A stretch of DNA of 64,000 nucleotides from Heterocephalus glaber (GCF_000247695.1 NW_004624842.1:5481899-5545898), one strand, 5' to 3'. Numbered from the stretch's first letter, positions 23,245 through 32,775 are shown. Numbers and translations are program-made. Notes: generated by a model not told the origin, from the letters alone.

Positions 23245-23434
23245 CGCGCTTGTTTTTGGTTCCGTGTTTCTTGGCGGCCGTCAATTCCTGCTCGATCTTC
23301 TTCTCCAGGAACTCCTGTTTCTTGCTTAGCATCTCCTCCGTGTCCCGCAGCCGCTGGATGGCCTCCTGGGGGGTCGGGCCGCCCTTGCCGGCCTTACCCC
23401 CTCCAGCCCCGAACAGCTTTCCGAACACCGACAT
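23245..23434 (-). CDS. CHMP4B: CHMP4B coding exon 1 (charged multivesicular body protein 4B, N-terminus)
   Basis: The exon codes for 63 residues from MSVFGKLFGAGGGKAGKGG to KKHGTKNKR, plus the first base of the next codon. This is the N-terminus of CHMP4B (Snf7), the main filament-forming subunit of ESCRT-III, a cytosolic complex that scissions membrane necks in endosomal sorting, cytokinesis and nuclear envelope resealing; the human protein has 224 residues. The glycine-rich start precedes a basic amphipathic helix (about residues 23-55) that belongs to the core helical hairpin. The ATG at 23434 has an A at -3. The donor GTGAGG follows at 23244, and phase 1 fits the known continuation with alanine. 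The remaining exons lie before position 1. The frame stays open upstream but without an in-frame ATG in the stretch I read, so this start is preferred. The close paralogue CHMP4A/C is less likely given the exact N-terminus and the ZNF341 neighbour. Confidence 0.97.
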
Positions 23435-23660
23435 GGTTTCTACTCGCCGCGCCGGCCTTCGCCGCCCGCTCCGGCTCGGCTCCGGCGCCCGCTCCCGGCC
23501 CCGCCGCTCCCTGCCACCGCAGGCCTCTCCTCCGCCTCCGCCCCGAAGTTGGGCCAGGCCGCGCCACCACCCACAGGCCCCCACGCCCGGCCCTACAGGC
23601 GTCAGGGCAACACACCTCTGACCACAGCTCCCAGCGTGCAACGCGCCGGTGGTGCCGCGA
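23435..23660 (-). other. CHMP4B: CHMP4B 5' UTR and core CpG-island promoter
   Basis: The stretch upstream of the CHMP4B start codon is extremely GC- and CpG-rich and has no TATA box. This is typical of a housekeeping CpG-island promoter with dispersed start sites. The exact transcription start cannot be read from sequence; something between about 23560 and 23660 is likely. The island continues into exon 1 and the start of intron 1 (to about 23230). Confidence 0.75.
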
Positions 23661-23682
23661 ATCTAATGGAGGGGGGCAAGCT

Positions 23683-23703
23683 GCATGCCGGGAGGCGATA
23701 GTC
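23683..23703 (-). promoter_or_regulatory. ZNF143/SBS-type promoter motif, copy 1
   Basis: On the minus strand the site reads ACTATCGCCTCCCGGCATGC. It fits the ZNF143/THAP11 binding pattern (ACTAY followed by CCCRGMATGC) found in many CpG-island promoters. It lies about 250 bp upstream of the CHMP4B start codon. Confidence 0.6.
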
Positions 23704-23709
23704 TTCCGG
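23703..23709 (-). promoter_or_regulatory. ETS/GABPA-like site
   Basis: The minus strand reads CCGGAAG immediately beside the first ZNF143-type motif. ETS-family sites of this kind are common next to ZNF143 sites in housekeeping promoters. The assignment rests on a 7-bp match only. Confidence 0.4.
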
Positions 23710-23764
23710 TTTGAGGCGGTCGGCGGCGCACCTTTTTGGTCCCGCTGGGGTCAAAGGGCGAGAT

Positions 23765-23785
23765 GGTATGCTGGGAAATGTAGTC
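23765..23785 (-). promoter_or_regulatory. ZNF143/SBS-type promoter motif, copy 2
   Basis: The minus strand reads ACTACATTTCCCAGCATACC, a near-perfect match to the extended ZNF143 (SBS2) consensus ACTACAATTCCCAGCATGC. It has the same orientation as the first copy, about 82 bp further from the gene. Confidence 0.7.
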
Positions 23786-23850
23786 TTCTTGGAATATCTG
23801 TAAGAGTGAAAGAACAGGAAGAGCAGTAACAGTATTAAAAAAATAAGAGT

Positions 23851-24135
23851 TGAGGTTGGAAGAGGTGGAGCCTGCCTGTAATCCCAGAGCTCACGGAGGC
23901 TGAGACAAGAGGATTGCAAATTCGAGGCCAGCCAGGCTATTTAGCGAGACCTTGTTTCAAAATAAAAAATAATCATGTTCTGGTACAAGCACCCAATGAT
24001 AAATGTAAACATATTGTATACCTAAAATGTACCAATAAAAGAATTTTTTAACATAAACAAAATAAAAAATAAAAAAGGATTAGGGATTGTAGCTCAGTAT
24101 TGGGTTCAATCCACAGTAGCAGCAAAAAAATTAAA
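23851..24135 (+). repeat. B1-ID composite SINE split by an L1 3' end
   Basis: B1 half 23851-23960, ID half about 24078-24135. The insert (about 23975-24062) carries the ACCTAAAATGTACCAATAAA L1 end and is flanked by CAAAATAAAAAATAA on both sides. A partial ID-like piece follows at 24140-24190. Confidence 0.7.
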
Positions 24136-24204
24136 AGAAGCTGGTGCTCAGTGGTATATCCCTGAGATCAATCCCCAGCACCCAAAATAATAATAATAAT
24201 TAAC

Positions 24205-24370
24205 ACTGTGCAGTCAATGATCTAGATACAATATTGTACAAAGTGCTTTACATATGTTATCATATTTAATTTTTTTAAGGAGCCAATGACAGATAATACT
24301 TGTTCCTATTTTATAAGTGAATAAACCAAGCCTCAGAAATGGAATGACTGTCTAGTGTAATGTACTACTG
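24205..24370 (-). repeat. MIR fragment
   Basis: AAAGTGCTTTACATATGTTA, ATTTTATAAGTGAATAAACC and CCTCAGAAATGG. Confidence 0.6.
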
Positions 24371-24457
24371 TATTGCTATCTGCAAATGCTGGTTGCTCTG
24401 CCTGTAATGCCTTTCTACTATTTTTTCACCTAACTGGCTTTTTGAAACCTAGAAGAG

Positions 24458-24543
24458 GGCTGGGGATTTAGCTCAGTGGTTCCATTGCCTGCCTTGCAAG
24501 TGCAAAAAAAAAAAAAGAAAGAAAGAAAGAAAGAAAGAAAAGA
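24458..24543 (+). repeat. ID SINE lacking its B-box region, with GAAA tail
   Basis: The copy stops after GCAAGTGCAA and continues into an A-run and (GAAA)n. Target duplication GAAACCTAGAAGAG / GAAACCTAGAGGAG. Confidence 0.9.
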
Positions 24544-24961
24544 AACCTAGAGGAGTTTAGCTGCCTTGGTCCTGCACTTTAAAACCTTGAAAGCTTCAAC
24601 ACTTGCCCTAACTACCTGAAAAAGTTACTTCTACTCTGTGTGCTTCCCTTTTTGCAATTGAAAACTGGAAATGATGATAAGGACTTCCCAGAAGCTTGTA
24701 TGAGATAGGGACTCTAAAGTGCTTATTAGAGTATACCTGGGCACACAGCAGGCAGCATGGCATGCGCTCAACACTGTGTATTTTATACCTACTTGTTCTA
24801 GATCATTATTATGGACAGTAATATGTAATTGAACTGGGGGGAGACCCAACACTTTCAAAAGTAGAAGTGTTGAGAATTTTTTTATTCCTCCTACAATAAA
24901 CAAGCCCACTGGATGTAGGGCTCCATTTCATTGTTTTCCCTCATCTTTACTCAAGAATCAC

Positions 24962-25050
24962 TTCCTTGGACTGGCAGTGTGTATAGCTCTGAAGTAGAGT
25001 GCTTGCCCAGATTACACAAGGTTCTGGGTTTGATCACCAGAGCCACAAAA
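24962..25050 (+). repeat. Older ID-type SINE
   Basis: GTGTATAGCTCTGAAGTAGA and GGTTCTGGGTTTGATCACC. Confidence 0.6.
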
Positions 25051-25576
25051 AACAAGGATCTCGGCAGGCATGGTGGTACACACCAGTAATCCCAGTGTCG
25101 CGAGCAGGTACCGTGGATAAAGAGGACTCGGACTCAGATGGCAGTTCACACACTTATCTTGTATTATGATAATTCACTTCAATACCACACTATTCACTAC
25201 AATAATTCACTACAATATGCAATTACAATAAAATTAAGTCCGCCAATTACCACGTCCCTGTACCTGCACTGCGCAAGTCCTTGTGGGAGCGCGACGTTTC
25301 CTCCCGTAGGGTCCGAGGGTCCGATCCGTAGACGAAGGGCGTCGAGTCGGCGCTAGGCTATCCGTCTCTCCGCTTGCCTCGTCCTCTGGTCTCGTCTGGT
25401 CGGCGGCGATGCTCCTTCCAATGGGATCAGGTGTGCAGATGTCTCGGTCGGTAGTCAGATCAGATTGACTGGCCCACTGGTCGGTGGACAGATCGTCGAC
25501 TTGCTTGGTGTCTTCAGCTCCTTTTATACTAGTCTAGCTGGGCGTTCGTGGTATTGGTTCAGACTTATCACACTGT

Positions 25577-25670
25577 CCAGCTTGGGGCATACTCTGCCCA
25601 ATTCGGGGTACTCCCTGTCCAGTTCGGGGGTACGCCCCGTCCAGTTCGGGCTATACCCTTATCAGTTCCA
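25577..25670 (-). repeat. 21-22-bp tandem repeats in LTR U3
   Basis: Units beginning CCAGTTCGGGG (or close variants) start at 25577, 25598, 25619 and 25641, with a weaker fifth near 25662. They sit just upstream of the LTR TATA box in transcription sense. Confidence 0.75.
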
Positions 25671-25706
25671 TACCACTTAAGGTTCTACTTTCATTACTTT
25701 CATATC

Positions 25707-25807
25707 TTATGGTTACAGCACTCTTAAAGTCACAGAACACTTTAGGGTTACGGCACACTTAGGGTTACAGCACACTTAGGGTTACAACACACTTAGGGTT
25801 ATACAAT
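25707..25807 (-). repeat. 17-bp tandem repeats with TTAGGGTTA in LTR U3
   Basis: TTAGGGTTA occurs at 25742, 25759, 25776 and 25793, an exact 17-bp spacing, with two more diverged units at 25707 and 25724. They lie at the 5' end of the LTR (minus orientation), where retroviral enhancers usually sit. Confidence 0.85.
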
Positions 25808-26524
25808 TCCATCTTATTCCAACGTGTTCTCCACATCCCAGCATCTGGGAGGCTGAGGCAAGAGGATCACCACAAATTTCAGCCCAGCCTGAACTATATA
25901 GCAAGCCCTTCTCAACCAAACAAAAGAACAAGGATCACTTCTCCACCTTGAACAGTAAAGCTGTGTCTAATAGCTGATCCTTTCTCCAAACCCACATTCT
26001 AATTTGATGCTTTCAGTCCTTTGCATTTGTTAGGCTTGCATGAAAACAAAGAGTAATCCCGTTCTGAATAAGGGCCTGAAGTGCTGTTCAATGAAGAAAT
26101 AATGTAGCTTCTTAAAAGTCTTTTATATTCCCTCCTGAACCTTTCAAATATGTGAAGTTGCTTGGGAACAGAGTTTTTAGTAAATGAGAATTTAATGCCA
26201 TTCTCCTCTATTACTTTACATGAGTGAATCTTGTCTCTTCCCCCAGGCTAAGATCTATGTATAGATAAAAACCAGGCTGTGGATATTGCTATTATTTCAA
26301 CCTGCCACAACCCCCACCTGCAAATACAGATAGCCATTCCCAGATAATAGAATTCATCTTACTCGACCTTCCATGTTACAAGAAATGTTCAAATGTGAGA
26401 CTTGTTATAACCACCAAGAATTCACAGCAGAATGAACTGTGAAACCTAAGTCACACTTGTATTTGTTCTGTGATTGAGACATTGCAATGCTTTCGTCAAA
26501 GATTTTAAAAATGTTATTGAGTAT

Positions 26525-26685
26525 GATGATACAAACCTGTAATGCCAGCTACTTTGGATAGCAAGTTTGAGGCCAGCCTTGGCAATTTAGAGAGTTCCAG
26601 GCCAGCCTGGGCTACATAGTGAATTCAAGGCCAGCCTGAACTGCACAGAAAGACCCTGTCTCAAAAAAAAAAAAAATTATTACAA
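26525..26685 (+). repeat. B1 SINE with internal duplication
   Basis: Ends CCTGTCTCAAAAAAAAAAAA and contains GCCTGGGCTACATAGTGAA / GCCTGAACTGCACAGAAAG. Confidence 0.75.
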
Positions 26686-26760
26686 AAATGAAAAGATAAC
26701 CCACATAATGGGAGAAAGTATTTGCAAATCCTGTATCTTATCATGGGATAATATTAATAG

Positions 26761-26770
26761 TGTGTGTGTG

Positions 26771-26809
<39 letters not shown>

Positions 26810-26815
26810 TGTGTT
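26761..26815 (+). repeat. (TG)n microsatellite
   Basis: Near-pure TG repeat within the L1. Confidence 0.95.
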
Positions 26816-26831
26816 TTGCAGAGATCTGGAT

Positions 26832-26902
26832 GCTGGGGGTTGAACCTAGAATTTCCCACATGCTAACCAAGCGCCCCTCTACTGAGGTGCATCCCTAGCC
26901 TT
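26832..26902 (-). repeat. Older ID-type SINE
   Basis: GCTGGGGGTTGAACCTAGAA and GAGGTGCATCCCTAGCC. Confidence 0.6.
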
Positions 26903-26923
26903 CAGAATATATATATATATTTT

Positions 26924-27006
26924 GGGGGGGGGGTACTGGGGATCGAACTCAGGACCTTGCGCTTGCAAGACAGACAGTGGCACCACTGAGCTAAATCCTT
27001 GGCCCC
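26924..27006 (-). repeat. ID SINE
   Basis: Minus-strand copy in the L1. Approximate target duplication CAGAATATAT. Confidence 0.88.
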
Positions 27007-27075
27007 CAGAATATATTTTTTAAATCTTCTATCTCAATAACAATCAGACAGACAACCCAATTAAAACATGAGCAA

Positions 27076-27270
27076 GCTAGGTATGATGGCACATGCCTAT
27101 AATCCCAGCATTCTAGGAAGCTGAGGCAGGAGGATTGCAAGTTCAAGCCCAGTGTGGGGCAACTTAGTGACTCAGGAAGCCCTGTCTCAAAATAAAAAAG
27201 TTAAAAAGGACTGAGGATGTAGCTCAGTGTGAAGGTCCTGGGTTCACGCCCTAGTACCCAAAAAAGTCTT
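27076..27270 (+). repeat. B1-ID composite SINE
   Basis: B1 half, A-rich linker at about 27190, then GATGTAGCTCAGTGTGAAGG. Confidence 0.8.
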
Positions 27271-27303
27271 TGAATAAATGTTTTTCAAAAAAAATAATAA
27301 TAG

Positions 27304-27405
27304 GGCTGGGGATTTAGCTCAGTGATGCTGCTGCCTGCCTTGCAAATGCAAGGTCCTGAGTTTGATGCCCAGTACAAATAATAATAATAATAATAATAAT
27401 AATAT
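27304..27405 (+). repeat. ID SINE with (AAT)n tail
   Basis: ID body to CAGTACAAAT, then nine or so AAT units. Confidence 0.88.
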
Positions 27406-27621
27406 AAAGTCCATATACTCAAAAAAGATACTTAACATAAGTTAGCCATTAGGAAAATACAACACAATCATGTATCACAGTGAGATACTTCATACCCACT
27501 AGAATAGCTGTACTATAATTAGAAAATAACAAAGGTTGGCAAGAGTGTGGAAAAGTTGGAAATCTCATACATTGTTGGTAGGAATGTAAAATGATGCCAC
27601 TGCTGTGGAAAACAGTTTAGT

Positions 27622-27880
27622 CAGAGGCAGTGGCGCATACCTGTAATCTCAGCACTCAGGAAGCTGAGGCAGGAGGATCACTATGGGTTAGAAGCCAACC
27701 TAGGCTACATAGTGAGCACAAAGCCAGCCTGAACTACATAATGAGACCTTGTTTTTTTTGTTTTGTTTTTTTTTGGTACTGGGGATTGAACTTGGGTCCT
27801 TGAGCTTGCTCAGCAGGCACCGAAACTACTGAGCTAAATCCCTGGCCTAATGAGACCTTATTTTAAAAAACAAAAAGACA
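27622..27880 (+). repeat. B1 SINE split by an ID copy
   Basis: B1 to AATGAGACCTT (27738-27748), interrupted, then resumes with AATGAGACCTTATTTTAAAA. Confidence 0.85.
27756..27848 (-). repeat. ID SINE inside the B1
   Basis: Minus-strand copy. Target duplication AATGAGACCTT. Confidence 0.92.
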
Positions 27881-27882
27881 GG

Positions 27883-27970
27883 GCCAGAGATTTAGCTCAG
27901 TGGTTCTGCTGCCTGCCTTGCAAACTCAAGGTCCTGAGTTCGATCCCTGGTACCAAAAAAAAAAAAAAAA
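27883..27970 (+). repeat. ID SINE in the B1 tail
   Basis: Plus-strand copy. Target duplication AAAAAGACAG. Confidence 0.9.
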
Positions 27971-28133
27971 GACAGCTTGGCAAGTCTTCAAAAAGTTAAG
28001 CATAGAATTACCACATGACTCAGCAACTCCACTCCTAGGTTTATACCCTGGAAATATGTGTTCATACAAACACTCATACACTTGCTTTCACAGAAACATT
28101 ATTCGTAATAACCAAAAAGTAAAAACCACCCAC

Positions 28134-28255
28134 TGCCAAGCGTGGTGGCACATGCCTGTAATCCCATCACTTGGGAGGCTGAGGCAGGAGGATCACTTCA
28201 AGTTCAAGGCCAGCCTGAACTACATAGTGAGACTGTCTCAAAAACAAAACAAAAA
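28134..28255 (+). repeat. B1 SINE
   Basis: GCCAAGCGTGGTGGCACATG through GAGACTGTCTCAAAAAC, inside the L1. Confidence 0.88.
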
Positions 28256-29123
28256 ATACCACCACTTCTTGTCCATTAATAGATAAGTGAATAAACACAA
28301 TGTTATGTGGCCAATATAATGAAATATTATTCAGCCTTAAGAAGGAATGAAAAAAGAAGAGAGAAAAATTAAAACTGAAAGAGGCATGAAGTACTGATTC
28401 ATGCTACATTCATGGGTTAACCTTTAAAAGCTATGCTAAGAAACAGAACCAGATACAAAAAGACATATGCTGTACGATTCCATTTATATGAAATGTCTAA
28501 AATAGGCAAATCCATAGAGATAGTGAATTAGTGCTTGCCAGGTGCCCAGGAAGGAGAAATGGGGAGTGAATGCTTTCTGGGTTCAGGGTGTTCTGTTGGA
28601 GGGGGGGAGGATGATGAAAATGGAACAGAACTAGATGGTAATAATGGTCACACAATATCATGAATATACTAAGGAGTCCTTAATTACATGTTTTAAAATG
28701 GGGAATTTTATCTCAATTTTTAAAAAGTATGTGCATAAAAGAACATGCTTTGGTGCTCACCACAAACATCCAGATTAGAACTGGGATGCGGAAAGACCAG
28801 TAGCACAGTCCAGGCTTATTGGGTGTGAGGCTTTGGGTTCAATCCCCAAAAGAAAAAAATAGAGATTAGAATTGAGGCTGTGCCACCCTGCCCTGTGCTT
28901 TCACCTGCTTCAGTTTCCCCAGCCTTGAAATAAAAATGACACTGTCTTCCTCACAGAGCCCTTCTGCCATCCAATGAGAGCACAGATACAGGGGCAGGCC
29001 CAGAATATGCACCCAGTAAATATTTACTAAGCAAAGAAATTATAGTAGAAAAAGAATAATCGTTAACATCTATGGTGCCCTCATTCTGAGTCAGACAGCT
29101 TACACAGAAAATCTTATTTAGGC

Positions 29124-29205
29124 CAGGAGTGTAGCTGAGTGGTAGAGTGTGTGCTTAGCATGCACAAGGCCCTGGGTTCAGTCCTCGGAGTAAAAAAGAA
29201 AAAAA
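29124..29205 (+). repeat. Older ID-type SINE
   Basis: AGGAGTGTAGCTGAGTGGTA and AAGGCCCTGGGTTCAGTCC. Confidence 0.75.
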
Positions 29206-29208
29206 AAC

Positions 29209-29292
29209 AGCCCAGGGACTTAGCTCAGTGGTGCCACCACCTGCCTCGAAAGCGCAAAGTCCTGACCTTGATCCCCAGTACCAAAAAAAAAA
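29209..29292 (+). repeat. ID SINE
   Basis: Directly follows the older ID copy's A-tail. Confidence 0.88.
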
Positions 29293-29349
29293 TAAAAGAA
29301 AGGAAAAGAAAAAAAAACAAAGTAAAACCCATTTGGTTACCCAACTACA

Positions 29350-29700
29350 GCCCTGGGAGGCAGGTAGAGATTAGAGCTGAAGAAACAGAGTCTTAGAGAA
29401 GTTGAATAACTTGCCCAAAATCACATCATTATTAAGTGGTGTGGCTGCCACTTCAACCCTGAGAATTTAATAGAACATCTTTACTGAGCACTTTCTGCTA
29501 AGCCAGACATGAAACTGACCATTTTACATTAAATATCCTGTTTTACCCACACAACAATTGCATGAAGTGGGTATTACTTATTCGCATTTTATATACTAGA
29601 TACTGGAGAAACAGAGAGGTTGAACAGCTTGCCTGAGGTCACACAGCTTATGGGGGCAGAGCTGGGGTTCCTGTAAAGGCAACCAGCTTAGCCACTACTA
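29350..29700 (-). repeat. Two MIR fragments
   Basis: 29350-29465 (GTTGAATAACTTGCCCAAAA) and 29470-29700 (ACTGAGCACTTTCTGCTAAG, CAGCTTGCCTGAGGTCACAC). Confidence 0.7.
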
Positions 29701-30259
29701 CCCTGTCCTGCTTACATTCAAGTGTATGAGTCCACAGAGAGAGACACACATTCAGACATAAATGAAGGAAGTGCAGGGCACCTAGGAACAGGTACGATCT
29801 TCCTGGGCAGTAGGGCAAAGTCAGCAATGGGAGTCGGACAGACCTGACCCAGCAGAACCTGAGAGGGCTGAGCAGGGGGTAGGGGGAGATTGTGGGCTCA
29901 AGGGGGCCTCCACTGAGCTAATGGTGGGGTACAGGGCCTACTCCATGCCCACTCATCTGACTGTGTACAGACCAAGCAGCAGGCACTGCACTCTCAAGGG
30001 CCACACATGCTCTAGGGAATGATTTGTGACTTCCTGGATCTTATCCAAGACACCTACTGCCTCAGCTAGGTCCAGGCCCAAGGCTGAGGTAGACAGACAT
30101 TTGCCTCTATGAGGAATGGAAGGTCCACATCCAACCCCTTAGAATATCCTGTTGGTTAAACCCTCAAAATATAGCCAGAACCCCACCATTTGTCACCATC
30201 GTCACAGGTGTCGTGCTGGTCCAGGTCACCGTCATCTCTTTTGGGGACTTCATTAGTCT

Positions 30260-30690
30260 CCTGAGGTGGGCAGAATAATGGCCCTGCAAAGATGTCCATG
30301 TCCTTTTCCCACAATGTCCTCCTGAGTGGATTTTCAGGACCTAGAGGCAGGAGAGCTTTCTGGCTCATCCAGCTGGATGCAGTGTAATCACAAGAAAGCA
30401 TCAGGGCAGGATCAGAGAGACACTGCAAGCTGCCCTTCTGGCTTTGAAGAGGGAGAAAAAGTCTAGAGCCAAGGAATGCAGATGGTTTCTAGAATCTGGA
30501 AAAGCAATGCAACAGAGTCTCCCTTCGCTGGAACCTGTGGGAGGGACCAGCCCTGCTGACCTCTTCATGCTAGTCCAGTGAGAAGCAAGATATCCGGCTT
30601 CTGACCTCCAGAACTGTAAGACAGTGACTGGGTTGTTTTAAGTCACCGCGTCTGTGGTCATTTGTTACTGCAGCAAGAGTTTAACATACT
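30260..30690 (+). repeat. MaLR-type (MLT1-like) LTR
   Basis: CTTCTGACCTCCAGAACTGT, GGTTGTTTTAAGTCACCGCG and TTTGTTACTGCAGCAAGAG are MLT1 end landmarks. Confidence 0.65.
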
Positions 30691-30701
30691 TTTTGATTGT
30701 C

Positions 30702-31185
30702 ATTCCTGTCTTCCAAGCCACTCTCCTGCCTTTCCATTTTCTACGTGGCAACCAGAGGGGTCCTTTAAAAAAATACGCCAGACTCAGTCACTGTACTGCT
30801 CACACTCCTCCAATGGCTCTCCATGTCCCTCAGAGTCAAAGTCAAAGTCCTTTCAGTGCCCCTCATTGATGTGTCATAATCCTCCCAGGCCAACTGCCTT
30901 CTCCCTTTCCTATACCTCACTCAGCCACACTGGCCTCTCTGCTCTCCTTAAACACACCAGCCCTGGCCCACATTTCTCAAACCTCCCCTCTCCTCTCCTC
31001 AGCTTTTCCTTTTCTACAGGACTCCTCACCCTCCAGCATACAACTTATTTACTTGATTGTTGTTTATCTTCCACTTCCATGAGGGATTGCCAGAGATCAC
31101 TGTTTTATCACATATCTTCAATGCCTAGAACTATGCCTGGCACATCACAGGGGCTCAATAAACATCTGTTAAATGAATTAATGAA
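30702..31185 (+). repeat. L2 LINE 3' end
   Basis: CTCCTCCAATGGCTCTCCAT, AGCCACACTGGCCTCTCTGC and GGGGCTCAATAAACATCTGT follow L2 order to its end. Confidence 0.8.
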
Positions 31186-31274
31186 AGGACTGAGGCAGCC
31201 TTGCTTCAGTGAGGCCTTGGACAAGAGACCCTTTCCCTCTCTGGGCTCTAAGTGTACATCAAGAACCCTGAGAG

Positions 31275-31382
31275 GGCCAGGGATTTAGCTCAGTGGTTCT
31301 GCCACCTGCCTCAAAAGCAGAAGGTCCCAAGTTCGATCCCTGGTACCAAAAAAGAAAACAAAAACAAAACAAACAAACAAAA
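31275..31382 (+). repeat. ID SINE
   Basis: Plus-strand copy. Target duplication AAGAACCCTGAG. Confidence 0.93.
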
Positions 31383-31799
31383 AGAACCCTGAGGTGAAAT
31401 CTGCTGACCTTCCTGAACATGGCCCTTCAGGCCCTGAGAGCCGCGAGGTCACTTCCAGCAGCTGTGGGGGTTGGAAGCACCTGCAGCAGCCACCTCCACT
31501 TTCTTCTCCAGGGGAGGCAAAGCTGGTCCAACAGGTTTTGCTGGCCCAGTGGGACACCTGCTGTCAACAGAGACTTCCAAGCCAGTGCCTCAGTTCTTTG
31601 ACCCAAATACCTTGTGCTCCACCTTCAGACAAAGGCAGACACGTCTTTTATCAGACATTACTTCTCAGGACTCTGGGCCAGCCGTGTCTCGGCCTACAAG
31701 GAAGCTTCTTACTGACAGGGGACGCACCCTTGACCTCCCTGCAGTGGGAGAAGAGGGGTAATGTGCGCCTGGTTCTCTCCAAGTGCTGTTCATTTGTTT

Positions 31800-32160
31800 G
31801 ACAAATATTGGTTGAATATTCCTGGGCAGTTCTAGGCACTTGGATGTATCCATGTCTCTCTGCCTTTGTGGACCCTTTGTTTCTAATGAGGATAACAGAA
31901 ATGTCTAATGTAATGTCAAGGGTAATAAATTAAAACAAAACAGGGCAAAGAAGCAGAGAAGATGAGGTAAGGGCTATTTTAGCCAGGTTGTCCAATAAAT
32001 GTTACTATGAAGAAATGACTTTGGATACCTGGATAGAGAGGAGAGAGCCTGCCATGTGAAAATCCATGGAAAGAGCATTCTCCATAGAGGGAATAGCAAG
32101 TGGAAAGACCCTGAGGCAAGAATTAGCTAAGGTAATGGAGGAGGTGCAAGAAGGCAGGTG
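31800..32160 (+). repeat. Ancient mammalian interspersed repeat (same family as 840-1290)
   Basis: GGGCAGTTCTAGGCACTTGG, AAGAGCATTCTCCATAGAGG and GAATAGCAAGTGGAAAGACC. The family continues after the ID at 32280-32510. Confidence 0.5.
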
Positions 32161-32253
32161 TGGGGCCAGGGATTTAGCTTAGTGGTTCCATCACCTGCCT
32201 CGCAAGTGCAAGGACCCGAGTTTGATCCCCAGTACCAAAAAAAAAAAAAAAAA
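32161..32253 (+). repeat. ID SINE
   Basis: Plus-strand copy. Target duplication AAGAAGGCAGGTGTGG / AAGAAGGCAGTTGTGG. Confidence 0.93.
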
Positions 32254-32510
32254 GAAGGCAGTTGTGGTCAGAGTGGAGGAGAGAAAAAAACAGTAATGAG
32301 AAACAAGGTTGAAGAGTTAGGAGAGGCCACATCATGTAAAAACTTGAAGTCTGTGTGTGGGGAGGTGGATTTCCTAATGAAAGAGACCCCAAGCCACTGG
32401 AGGGTTTTAAACAGGAAAGTGGTATAACCTGATTCAGGTTCTCCATCTAGATTCAGGCTCTCAGGATCTAGAAAGCTCCCTTGGGCTGCTATCAAGAGAT
32501 CATGATAGGC

Positions 32511-32665
32511 TGGACATGGCGGCACACATGCCTGTAATCCTAGCACTCTGGAGGCTGAGGCAGGAGGATCACCATGAGTTCAAACCCAGCCCTGGGCTAC
32601 ATAGTGAGTTCAGGGCCAGCCTGAACTACAAAGAGAGACCCTGCCTCAAAAAAAAAAAAAAAGAG
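32511..32665 (+). repeat. B1 SINE with internal duplication
   Basis: GCTGGACATGGCGGCACACA through GACCCTGCCTCAAAAAAA. Confidence 0.85.
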
Positions 32666-32775
32666 AGAGAGAAATAGTGTTAGGAAAAGAGAGAAAGCAA
32701 AGAGACCAAAGAGAAACTCCATGCAAGAGAGGCTGGCAGCTGAAGACTGAGAAGTGTTCCCAAATAAAACTTCCG

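Larger units (their letters stand above)
25096..25835 (-). mobile_element. Solo LTR, ERV2-like, inside a B1
   Basis: The 740-bp unit starts TG and ends CA (TGTCGCGAGC ... TCTCCACA on plus) and is flanked by the 6-bp direct repeat TCCCAG (25090-25095 and 25836-25841), which splits a B1 SINE. On the minus strand there is a TATA box TATAAAAGGAG (about 25518-25528), so transcription would run toward 25096. U3 (about 25530-25835) holds two tandem arrays; the R-U5 part is CpG-rich. A 6-bp duplication suits class II (ERVK/IAP-like) elements. No internal viral genes remain. Confidence 0.8.
25060..25925 (+). repeat. B1 SINE split by the solo LTR
   Basis: The B1 head (GGCAGGCATGGTGGTACACA, CAGTAATCCCAG) ends at 25095, and the rest resumes at 25836 with TCCCAGCATCTGGGAGGCTG, ending near the A-rich tail. 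Confidence 0.85.
26690..28735 (+). repeat. Old L1 3' end (ORF2 tail and 3' UTR), fragmented by SINEs
   Basis: Pieces in L1 order: ATGGGAGAAAGTATTTGCAA (26708), AACCCAATTAAAACATGAGC (27055), CACAGTGAGATACTTCATAC (27476), GAAAACAGTTTAG (27607), CAACTCCACTCCTAGGTTTA (28024) and ATTCCATTTATATGAAATGT (28478). A microsatellite and at least six SINEs interrupt it. Frames are broken; no functional ORF2. Confidence 0.8.

Noticed and set aside
23435..23641. N-terminally extended CHMP4B from an upstream in-frame start
   Set aside because: The frame is open for about 70 codons upstream only because the DNA is GC-rich. The furthest candidate is a TTG, and the known protein starts at the ATG at 23434.
25740..25805. 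Interstitial telomeric repeat
   Set aside because: The TTAGGG words are separated by other bases at 17-bp spacing and lie inside an LTR, not in a (TTAGGG)n array.
26690..28735. Intact L1 ORF2
   Set aside because: Only scattered, frame-broken segments of the ORF2 end and 3' UTR remain.
30662..31288. 208-codon plus-strand frame rich in Ser/Pro
   Set aside because: It runs through an MLT1-like LTR end, an L2 3' end and part of an ID SINE.
31394..31801. Overlapping open frames of 60-135 codons after the ID at 31275
   Set aside because: No recognisable domain, no splice logic and overlapping frames on both strands. GC-rich repeat-bordered DNA gives such frames by chance.
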